Source: Branchiostoma lanceolatum
Taxonomy: Eukaryota > Chordata > Leptocardii > Amphioxiformes > Branchiostomatidae
Assembly: GCF_035083965.1 (NCBI RefSeq)
Contig: NC_089726.1
Location: 18,667,501 to 18,731,500, forward strand
Direction: 5' to 3'
DNA length: 64,000 nucleotides
Shown here: in pieces, positions 33,601 to 43,700 of the stretch
How the letters are laid out: every line of letters begins with the position of its first letter
How positions within the stretch are numbered: the first letter of the stretch is position 1
Made by a program: the position numbers and the translations under genes
Notes under the pieces: model-generated
What the model saw: only the letters and a program-made list of their open reading frames with translations
The model's database searches: none
What the model was told of the DNA's origin: nothing

Positions 33601-34531
33601 ACAATCATATAATCATATGCACATATACACACTGATAGAACAAGAGATAGGCACACAAATACAATTGTATGACAGTATGTAATTACTAAAACATACATAC
33701 AATATGATACATGCAAACTCACTCTAGTCTAAGTGAGAGACATCTGTTTTGAATGAGATGTTGTAGCATATGGAGGCCAGCCACCACCCCTACCCCAAGC
33801 AATATAATCAGCCCAGAAGACCTTTCAAAGAAGGCGTGAGAAGCCGATACGCAAGACAGATTTCTTTTGGTCTTTGAAGTATTTTTATAATATGGGTTGT
33901 ACTCTAAACTCAAACATATTGGATTTTCTTATTTCAGTAGGCGACCCTACTTTAATTTTTATCGCGTGGCGCGTCATAGCCAGTCACCTTTTGCACCTGA
34001 CAATAGAAATTCCCATCGTCCGAAAGCTGTGTTCTGCTATTACATTTCTGTCAACTTTTTGCCCCCCTCCCCATGAGCTAGTCAGTATAGTCACTGTGCG
34101 TCGTGAGGTCGGGCTATAGTACTGTTTAGGACGGAATCAAGCCAGAAATTGAATTGATATGTTCTACCTTACTTTACCTCAACCTTTAAAACTCACCAAA
34201 ACACGACAGGTAGATTCAATTGATGGAAAGACGTGGCCGATCTTTTTTCTCCCAGAGACGCCCAGAGTCAGTGACCCTTGTGGAGGTCAGTTGGGGTCAA
34301 CATTTGGTCCCAAATTGCGCCTGATTACCCACTAAAGATAACATATGTACGCCATGCCAATTCAGTCATGCCAGGTCTGGTCCTACTGACTTTGACGAAC
34401 ACACACGAATCTAAATTCGTATTTGCCTTTAAGGCACACATTCTGCAAAATTAAGCTTCCTCCTTAAATGATGTTTAGAGCTTTGACCAACGAGATTATT
34501 TTGTCGGCAAAAGCTACTATGTATATTAATA

Positions 34532-34875
34532 CGCCCATTCACGGTTGCCACTGCGCATGTGCAGTGTCAAAGGTAAAGGCCCTTGAGACGTAAATAAAAC
34601 CTGTCTCGACATTGGTATGCAAATCTAGACAATGTCGAGACGAGAACTGTTTACGAGACAGGGGCTTTCATCTTTGACACTGCACATGCGTATAAGCCCA
34701 TTCCCGGTTGCCACTACGCATGTGCAGTGTCAAAGGTGAAAGCCCCTGGCTCGTAAACAGTTCTCGTCTCGACATTGTCTAGATTTGCATACCAATGTCG
34801 AGACAGGTTTTGTTGACGTCTCAAGGGCCTTTACCTTTGACACTGCACATGCGTAGTGGCAACCGGGAATGGGCT
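34532..34875. mobile_element. Head-to-head MITE palindrome, duplicate copy
   Basis: Same 345-bp inverted structure as at 9,017-9,361, with few differences, brought here by block duplication. Arms can pair along most of their length. Confidence 0.8.
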
Positions 34876-35287
34876 CATACGAATGGGCTGATTATTGCCG
34901 AAGGCAGTCCGATCAGATCTTGGGCCCAGTCAGAAACAGTCTCGATTTTGCACCGAAAAATCTGTTGAAAGATTACTGATTTTTTAAATACAAATTTCAG
35001 TACAGTCAAACCTGCCTAGGTGACCACCTTTTCAAGACGACCACATGGCCATGACGACCTCGACCGCCACGAATCGAGAGCGCAATCCCTGCACAAGACG
35101 ACCGCATCATTTTCAAGCATGTGGCGACATCGATCTATCCATAACATGTTTTGATATAAAACGTTTACAAAGATTTTTCAACTACGTACATGTATTGACA
35201 AATTTTAACATCATTGAGACACGGCCAATGTGAAGGCAAAGCGCAAAAAGTACTAAAATTAAAAACGTGCAGAAAAAGCTGCTTTAA

Positions 35288-36908
35288 CCCTCATAGAGTC
35301 AATTCCATGTCACCGAGAGGGTTTTCAGGTAATATTGCTAGTGAGTTCAAACAATTTTAGATAAAAGACTATTCAAGTCAAAATAGTTCTAAATTGTTCA
35401 AACAATCAAGAATGAAAGTTTGAACATGTTTGAACTTATTTATATATGTTGGAACTATTTGGAAAGTAATTGCACAAATATCTCTTTATTTAGAACAATT
35501 TTCAAACATCTATGTGATTGTTTCACTGTTCAAACATGTTGGAACAATTTGCATCATTTTTCAAATGGTAGATTTGGGTTATTGCCCCCATAAAAGTAGG
35601 TGCTAATCACACTCTATTGTCTGCCTCTGTATATTTTTAGATTTCACGTCTGGACTTTTGTCTTCAGGTGTCTATGCATGGCACCCAGGCCTAATCCCCT
35701 ATACTTTGAAGGGATGTGTGAATTGCCCTGTTCCCATCCCACTGACCCAGTTATACCATGTTGTTATGATGTTGGAACATGTAGGAACAAATGATCAACC
35801 TATTTTCCAACAGTTTCGAAAATAATACAAATAACATGTGCAATGTTAGAAATTTGTCTAACATGTTGGAACACAGCAGAAACTATTTAGAACATCAAAT
35901 GAATGTTGGAAATTGTTCTAAACAGTCACTTATCTCCCTTAGATTGTTACAAAGGTTTTGCAAATGTTAGAACAAAAGGCAACAAACACCCTCTCGGTAA
36001 TGTGGAATCGACTCTACACCCGAACCTATTTTTGCGACCAAAATGACTGAACGGGGTCAAAGATGACCCCAAAATGTTTTGTTCAGTAAAATCTCGCTTT
36101 TCACTTTTTTCACTGATTGTTATCCATACATTGCTTCATCAATGTAAGAGAAATGTTTTGGCATCTTAAGATATGAATAATTCCCGTTCATTTTCATAAT
36201 TTATGCAAAAACATCAGAAGGACCACGTCTTGAACTATTCCTATTTAGACCGGGAGGGGATTTTTGAGGCCCATGCCAAATTTCATGTTGCATAACTAAT
36301 GAACAGCTTACGCGAGAGCCACCAATCTTGATGGCTATCATAAAATGTCCTTAACAAAAATTTCAAATTGTTAAAGTGAGTTCATCGTTTTTCGTGTTGC
36401 CATAGCAACGGGTTTTTGACAAACTTTGTTGTTACGCTAAATGTATTTTCTTACATTGTTATCATCTTATGTAATCCAATGTAACTCTTATGATTCAACA
36501 TTGATATTTCATGCTGATTTGAAGACGTCATCCGTCATAATCCGATGGCGGATAGAATCCCATAAAATTACGTCATAATGACGTCATATTACGTCATATC
36601 AATTCAGATGTCATCATCCTCTGACAATTTAGTGGTCATACAATAAGTTGTTCAGGACTTACAGAGGGCAGGTCTCAAAAACAGCACATTATTTTTGCTG
36701 GGGCAAAAAATGACCCCAGTGGACTCATCAAAGACTTTCCTATACAACGTCAACAGTATTGTGCCCATCTCCCTAGAAAATTACGAGAGGTTAGAAAAGA
36801 TGTCTACTGACAAAGTCACGGAAGGATTTTTTTTCAGATGAAACATGTTAAAAAGCAGTCAAAATCCACGCCTGGGGTCAAAAATGACCCCACTCGGGTG
36901 TATGAGGG
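35288..36908. mobile_element. piggyBac-like element, copy B
   Basis: Same TTAA-type site, ends and inverted GGGGTCAAARATGACCCC words as copy A. It lacks the 1.09-kb internal segment of copy A but carries a mariner-like insertion eight bases inside its left terminus. No transposase frame is seen. Confidence 0.78.
35296..36014. mobile_element. TA-flanked Tc1/mariner-like MITE
   Basis: TIRs of about 27 bp, GAGTCAATTCCATGTCACCG on the left and GAGTCGATTCCACATTACCG on the right (minus strand), flanked by TA on both sides. The empty site CCCTCATACACCCG is intact in piggyBac-like copy A at 9,770. The 719-bp interior is rich in GTTGGAACAATTT-like words and has no transposase. Confidence 0.85.
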
Positions 36909-37129
36909 TCAATAAAATCCATCAAACGATAATGAATATAGTAAAAACATAACATGTCGACCGTTGACGAAGCATAACATTCATGGTAAAATTCCTTAAA
37001 TTATCCATAGGCAGTAGTAGTGGGCAACCTCAAGCCAACCGTACACACTCACGCCACATCTTCAGAAAAGACACTGGAGCCGCATATCCCTGTTTATGAT
37101 TTTATTCGAGCCCACACCTTAAATTATCC

Positions 37130-37600
37130 ATGTTAGGGATGACACAAGTTATCAGAAGCTAATCTTACATACATGCACATCTATTCTGCATTCTGTGCTT
37201 CGGTATGAAAAGTGCCTTAGCTGAAATTTGTACAGAAAAGTATTTTCATAAGACTATAGTTACTAGTTATATATTGTACAGGGAATTACATGAATTTGAA
37301 CAAAAACTATACATACATGCACATCTATTCTGCGTTCTGTGCTTCGGTATGAAAAGTGCCTTAGCTGAAATTTGTACAGAAAAGTATTTTCATAAGACTC
37401 TAGTTACTAGTTATATATTGTACAGGGAATTACATGAATTTAAACAAAAATTATACATACATGCACATCTATTCTGCGTTCTGTGCATCAGTATGAAAAG
37501 TGCCTTAGCTGAAATCTATACAGAGAACAATTTTCATAAGACTCATAGTTACTTATTATACATTGTACAGGAAAATACATGATTTTGAACACAAAACCAT
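37130..37600. repeat. Tandem zinc-finger 3'-flank repeats, three copies
   Basis: Three units with a period close to 144 bp begin near 37,170, 37,315 and 37,460. Because 144 is divisible by three, a frame stays open for 125 codons (37,205-37,582) with internal repeats, but the equivalent arrays at 17,140 and 13,370 do not keep it. I read it as non-coding 3' flank or 3' UTR. Confidence 0.75.
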
Positions 37601-38138
37601 ACAGTTTGGCACAATCATTGCAAACAGAATGGGGGAGACAAATCCTGCATTAAGTGTAAAATGAAGGCCCTCCAATTTTATGTTTTTGTTAAATACGATA
37701 TTTCTAATGATCTTATCCTAATCCATGGACTTCCCAACAATCCACTTGTTACATGCTCGTTAAGTTCTCTCGTTCCGATAGAAGAGGCACAAAATATATA
37801 TATATACAAGTAAATACAAAAGTTGTGCGGCAGGCTAATAGCCATGTATGCCTCTTCTATATGAGTTCTCATATATTGAAATAAGTCTGACCTCAATGTT
37901 GTCCCATACCAACACTCCTCACACATGCAGAGTTTGTTACCAAAAGTGGGTGTTTTACTCGATAGAAGTCAATAGCCGATTTCTGTGGGTTTTTTCTCTT
38001 ATAAGTTCTCCTGTGTTTAGATAAGAGAAGCTTCATGACTGTCCTGTACCTACACTCCCCACACGTGGTTTCTCAACGGTATGATTTCCTCGATGGCTGT
38101 CCAAGTCGGATTTCTGGAATTCAGAACAGTCACACAGG

Positions 38139-39287
38139 TCACACATGTGGAGTTTCTCGCCAATATAAGGTCTCAGATGTCTGCATATATGGAGCTATGA
38201 GCTGTCCTGTACCCACACTCTCAACACATGTAGGTTTCACACCCGTGTGTTTTACTACTCGATGGTGGTCCAACTGGGATTTATGGGCAGCAGAATAGTC
38301 ACACTGGTCACACTTGTAGGGTTTTGTTCCAGTATGAGTTCCCATATGTTGGGATAAAGTAGACTTCTGAGCTGCCCTGTACCCACACTCACCACACACG
38401 AAGGGTTTTTCTCCTGTGTGGGATCTCATATGGTCGGATAAGTGAGACCTTTTAGCCGTCCTGTACCCACACTCCCCACACATGTAGGGTTTCTCGCCAG
38501 TGTGATTTGCTCGATGTTGCTCCAAATTTGATTTCTGGGCAGAAGAATAGTCACATTGGTCACACTTGTAGGGTTTTTCTCCAGTATGTGTTCTCATATG
38601 TATGGATAAAGTAGAGCTCTGAGCTGTCCTGAACCCACACTTTCCACACATGTAGGGTTTGTCACCAGTATGCGTTCTCATGTGTCGGGCCAAGTGAGAC
38701 TTCTTGGCAGTTCTGTACCCACACTTCCGACACAACAAGGGTTTCTCTCCTGTGTGAGATTTCATATGGTTGGTTAAGTTAGACTTTCTAGTTGCCCTGA
38801 ACCCACACTCCTCACACATGAAGGGTTTCTCACCAGTGTGTTTCAATCGATGGTTGTCCAAACTAGATCTGTCGCCTGCAGCATAGTAACATTGGTCACA
38901 CTTGTAGGGTTTCTCTCCGGTATGAGTCCTCATATGTATCGATAAGGCAGACCTGTGAGCTGTCCTGTACTCACACACTCCACACATGTAGGGTTTCTCG
39001 CCAGTATGAGTTCTCATGTGTCGGGATAATTGATACCTCTGAGCTGCCCTGTACCCACACTCCTCACACATGTATGGTTTTTCACCCGTGTGTTTTAGGA
39101 CATGCTTGTTCAAAGCAGATTTGTTACTGGCCGAATAGTCACACTTGTAGGGTTTGTCTCCTGTATGATTTCTCATATGTTGGGATAAGTGGTCGCTATT
39201 AGCTGTCCTGTACCCAAACTCCTCACACATGAAGGGTTTCTCACTGGTATGTTCTTGTTCATGGCATCCATTGTTGGAATCAGCCAT
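38139..39287 (-). CDS. C2H2 zinc-finger protein, copy 7
   Basis: 382 residues from ATG 39,287 (MADSNNGCHEQEH); an alternative in-frame ATG lies three codons upstream, and the longer open frame beyond it is intron read-through past a TCTTTCAG acceptor near 39,300. Twelve finger units follow; the first two have each lost the second cysteine (CEEFGYRT, and a two-residue loss giving KCDYSASNK), leaving ten intact. It ends in the shared frameshift tail. Its upstream region is split by the PolB element, whose left end lies about 45 bp beyond the donor-like GAAG/GTAAAT at 39,444-39,447, so normal transcription may be altered. Confidence 0.85.
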   Translation of the reverse strand: MADSNNGCHEQEHTSEKPFMCEEFGYRTANSDHLSQHMRNHTGDKPYKCDYSASNKSALNKHVLKHTGEKPYMCEECGYRAAQRYQLSRHMRTHTGEKPYMCGVCEYRTAHRSALSIHMRTHTGEKPYKCDQCYYAAGDRSSLDNHRLKHTGEKPFMCEECGFRATRKSNLTNHMKSHTGEKPLLCRKCGYRTAKKSHLARHMRTHTGDKPYMCGKCGFRTAQSSTLSIHMRTHTGEKPYKCDQCDYSSAQKSNLEQHRANHTGEKPYMCGECGYRTAKRSHLSDHMRSHTGEKPFVCGECGYRAAQKSTLSQHMGTHTGTKPYKCDQCDYSAAHKSQLDHHRVVKHTGVKPTCVESVGTGQLIAPYMQTSETLYWRETPHV

Positions 39288-39490
39288 AGCTGTCATGTCT
39301 GAAAGATTAGCATTTGATAAATTAGCCACAATCAGTATTATGGGAATCACTTGATTGTTCTTATCACACCTGTATTATCGTAATACAACAATGTTACAAC
39401 AGAGAATAACAATATGCTTGCTAGCTGTCAGTATGGCATGAATTTACCTTCTAGTTTCATAATAAACTGCAACATCGTGCACAATTTGAA

Positions 39491-40333
39491 GGTACAACTG
39501 AAGGGTGGCTGAGGAGTTTTGGGATGTTATTGAAAAAAACCTTTATAAACCTTCCTTAACCTTAATTTTTTTTCAGGTAGTTATTTAAAGCAAGGTGATA
39601 ATTTATGCAAATTGGTATGACGTCATGATTACGTCATTAAGAGTAATAAGGCAACGCCCATTTTTAGAAAAAAAGTCTCTCCTTAGCTTGTACTTCGATG
39701 TTTATCAATATTACTTTGCAGGAATGTAAGTAGTATAGTATGCGGAGAAAGTTGCGCATTTCGGGCGGCGCCATCGGGCGGTGCAGGTCAGGGGTCACCT
39801 GGAGCGGAGAGCACCGCCCTAGTATATTTGTAGACATACGGATATGATTGCTTTAGTGTCTGACGTGTTTTTTTTATGGTCATGAAAGTGTATACGTATA
39901 CAGTAAATAAGAATTCCAGGGGTGTGTATATGTCTAAGAACTATGTATATGTCCTCCTCCCTTTATTTGAAGAGGGATGTATTCATATATCTATATCATG
40001 TGTGATATAGATGTATGAGTGCTCCCACCATCTGACAAGATGGAATGATGCCTACATATCATGTATGCATGTTTTCTTCTCCCTATTTCCTCCCCCTTTC
40101 TCGCCCTCCCTCCCCCTCCCTCCTCCAACGTCCATAGTCAATAAAGGCATTGTGTCAGTGGTAGTGGGCACATGTCATATCTAGTGTATACCGTTAGTAG
40201 TGTGTATGTCTTCCATATGTATAAATTCCCTCCTCCTCCAACGCCCATAGTCAATGAAGGTATTGTGTCAGTGGTAGTGGGCACATGTCATATCTAGTGT
40301 ATACCGTTAGTGGTGTGTATATGTCTTTCATGT
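39491..40333. repeat. Left terminal inverted repeat of PolB element
   Basis: Pairs with 46,937-47,826. The outer 55 bp and the inner 600 bp match well; the subterminal 39,545-39,720 differs from the other arm. The inner part contains a direct repeat of about 95 bp with a 113-bp period (starting near 40,123 and 40,236, landmark ATTGTGTCAGTGGTAGTGGG). Confidence 0.85.
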
Positions 40334-40393
40334 GTATACATGGCCTCCTCAAGGTAGGTATTGACCAAGGATTGATATATCTGTATTCTGTAT

Positions 40394-40708
40394 ATGTCAC
40401 ATTGTATACCTCTCCGGAAACGAAGTTATCGAACAAGTTTCGAACTCCTACACACGTATATTGAAAACACAGACTTCAACGAGAATGTTCGCTCCATCAT
40501 TTTAATGAATTCAGACACGGTTAACAATTGCTGTACAACATCTTCTTGTCTGCAGAAATGTATCAGTATTGCGCATTCCCTCTGCCCATTATACAAAGAT
40601 AGGATTATAATATACACAAAGCGATCGACATCTAGATCATTAGGTCCAGAAAGTATCAGAGACATCATCACGGGTACAGTACAGTACACATCAGATATTG
40701 AGTGGTAG
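40394..40708 (+). CDS. Small ORF of PolB element, unknown function
   Basis: A 104-residue frame begins just inside the left TIR and runs convergently into the polymerase gene, overlapping its 3' end by 18 bp. Composition is protein-like, with a cysteine cluster (NCCTTSSCLQKC) and a C-terminus GPESIRDIITGTVQYTSDIE. No domain is recognised and no membrane segment or signal peptide is apparent. Support comes only from its length, composition and compact tail-to-tail position. Confidence 0.45.
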   Translation: MSHCIPLRKRSYRTSFELLHTYIENTDFNENVRSIILMNSDTVNNCCTTSSCLQKCISIAHSLCPLYKDRIIIYTKRSTSRSLGPESIRDIITGTVQYTSDIEW

Positions 40709-43700
40709 GGTCGTGACACCGTCATTCAGCACTTGTCTTTTGGGATAGAAATAAGAAAAGGCATCCCTCGCTTGAGAGTACGTGAACATCTGATTATCTC
40801 TTACGCGGAATCCCCTGTTCATACCCTGGCCACTTTTCTGCGTTTCCAAGACGTTGAGATACGTTTGGAAATTAATCTCGTTGCCTTTCTTGCTGACTCC
40901 CTTACAGCTGAATTTGTCTTCATCATTTTCGTCTCCGCCGAAACAGTAATAGGTTTTGCTACACAAGCCCACAATACCATCCCCGGACCACTCTTCTTTG
41001 AACAGCCCGGGTTTGCGTTTGTCGAAGGCAGCATTCTCATGGGTGTCAGTGCGGGGAAACCAGAGATGTTTCTCTTTTCTGTACTCGTCAAGCATGTTTG
41101 GTTTGATGACGTCCTCAAACCTATCCGCCGAGATGGCGATGTAGGCCGAGTCCGTGTCCATCTCGCAATACTGGAAGTCCGAGCGGTCCACGAATTTGAT
41201 CATGAAATCATAGTAGAACTCCAGCATGCGGAGCTTCGCATATTGGTAGACAAAGAACCCAATCTGAAGAGGTAAGTTGAATTTGATCACTTTTTTCGTT
41301 AGCTGCATCTCGTAGAAGTCGTCAGTCACTTCGTCTGCGTGACGGAAGCGCGGAGTGTTGATTTTGCGCGTGGCAGTGACAGCATCCCTGCAAAACTCGA
41401 CATCCAGTTGTTTTTCTTTATTGGTGACGGTCTTACCGTAGGCCGAATTGCCAATAAGTTTCATCGTATCGGCAATGATCTTTTTGGTTTTGTCCCTGTC
41501 TCCGTCGCGACGAGCGTCGCTGACGCGGTCACCGAAAGCTCTGAAACACGCCTTTGGTACGTACTCGAGCACTTGGTAAACATGAGACACTACCAGACCC
41601 TTCTCCAAGTACCATTTCAGTAAGGGTGTAGCCAGAAGAATCTTTTCGCCAAACATACTGCCAATGAGAGATCGCCTGGGTTTGGTCATGATATTATTCG
41701 TCTCGGCATACTGTTTCATGAAGGGGCCAATGTCGTCGATAGAGATGTCGACGTTTTTGAAAATAGGTGGCATCTCTGCAAAGGCATTTTTGTGCGCTGC
41801 GGGGACGCTGATGTCGCACTCGACCACCCCAAACAATTTATCTGTACAGACAGCATGGAGAATTTGGTCTTCTGACATTTTGTACTTATTTTCAGTAGGT
41901 GTTTTGTACTGAGCCAAAAAGGTGGACACACTGGGATCACACCTTTGCAACCGGTGCCACTGACACTCCCACATTTCTGTCACCTTGTACCCCAACCCTC
42001 GCAAGTACTCTGTCGTCTGGATAGTTTTCTCGAATTTCTCTGACATGCTTTTGGCCGTAAGAACGTTGGATCGGTGTTTTGCCGTCAGTGGACAATTTTC
42101 GTGACCATGGAAGTAACACCCGTGAAACTGAAAGATTTCGCCCGTGTCCGAACAGAAGCCGTCCACGGGAATTTGCCGTGGACCGATGCGTTTCTCGGTA
42201 TTGTTGAATTTGTGCCGAATGACTTTGCCGTGCTGATCCCCTACCCACTCTAACCATTGTGTGGCCATGCGCCCGACACGTTGTGAGTATTCTCTCTTGA
42301 ATCCTTCCTCTGCCCTGCGGCGTATATAGCAACCAGTAGGCATGTCCTGCATCAGGGACCAGAGATATAGAGCGTTGGCGTCGTAACCAATCACTTTCTG
42401 ACATGTTTTGGGTTCCTTACCGCTTTCTCTCATCTCACGTTCCCGGATGCAAGTCACCCCTTCCTGGTGGTATCGGTGAAAAATGATACTAGGCCCACCT
42501 ACTATATTGTTCTTAAAGAGTTTGTACACGTCCTCGTTGTCCATGCACGTGAAATATGTGTCACCTAAGTCCATGAACAAGTATTTCATCGTGAGTCCCG
42601 GTACGCTAATGCCGTCTTTAAACATGTCGATCTGTCGGTCCTTGTAAAAGTCGGACATTCTCTGCACAGCGTCCAACATCGGCACCACGTCCTTATTGTT
42701 GTACCACGTCAGAAAGTCTTTCATTGTTTGCATGTTGTGGTCTTTCCACACTTCCTGGCAATAGGTGTAGTCCTCTTCGGAGATGTGTGTCATCTTCAAC
42801 TTGCTGTAGAAGGCTGAGGCTGGAGGTAGTTCCGTTCTTTCCAGTTTTTCGAGTGAATCCATCCATTCGTAGGGGAAGAAGCCTTTGGTCTCCGTACACC
42901 CGTACGCAGCCAGAACGGCTGCATAGCTAAAACCGGGGGCGACGTAATTGATCAGGTCTAGAAACTTTAAGTCTTCGGTTTCTATGGACATGAAGTCGTT
43001 ATTCCTCTTGATGGGACGAAGGCGGCTCTGCTGGTCGAAGAGGAGAGGGAAGAACACCTTCTTCATAGCATTTAGGTCATATTTGCCAGTATTGAAGCCG
43101 ATAACGACTAGTTGTCTCAGGTACCGGTCGTACTCATCCATCAGTTTAGTCAGGTAGTGCTTTTTGCGTTTTGTGTCTTGATCGGCGCCATCTACACTTT
43201 CATCTGATTCCTTCTCTCCCTCCACCACCTGTTCAAGGTCCCGTTGTCTTCTGCGTTCCATCTCTTCAAAGACCCATGCAACCCTTTGTCTTAGCACACC
43301 GTAGGCCGTACGGCTGATCTGCAGTAGATACTCAATCATGTCTTTTACGACCACGGAGGGATCGCCGTCAGAGACGAAGCACCGAGGTTTGGTGTACTCT
43401 GGGACGTTAGAGCAAGCACTCACGCTCAACAGCTCGTGGACCGCCTCCCACTGAAGTTTCGGTGTCTTATCGTCCTCCAGGGGTTTTAGGAGACATTCGA
43501 TGTCGTAGGTTGCACGGAAAGGATAGTACCGATCTTCTTGCGGTACGACGATTCCCTCGTCCTTGAGTTTCTCAAAGATGGTTGGTGGTAGATGGTAGGC
43601 TCCCCCAGGATACTCGTACCTTATTGCGCCGTCACATGTCAATTCGTGACGGTTGAGCTTATACGAATCCACCCACTTCTTTCCGCACTTAGGACAGGCG

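Larger units (their letters stand above)
31220..38740. repeat. Segmental duplication block B
   Basis: Partner of 1,200-13,077. It keeps the complete second zinc-finger gene and has its own mariner-like insertion. Confidence 0.8.

Noticed and set aside
33228-33722. Long open frames on both strands (up to 164 residues, Thr/His or Cys/Val rich)
   Set aside because: They are translations of the ACACACATTGTACAA minisatellite, open in several frames at once.
39288-39350. Extended N-terminus of zinc-finger copy 7
   Set aside because: It begins with GTG and reads through a conserved TCTTTCAG splice acceptor; paralogs start at MADS.
39485-39500. A 6-bp target duplication for the PolB element
   Set aside because: Host TTGAAGGT on the left overlaps the terminal repeat, and no matching 6-mer follows the right end at 47,826-47,840.
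40733-41275. 180-residue plus-strand frame
   Set aside because: Exactly antisense to the conserved polymerase domain of the minus-strand PolB gene.
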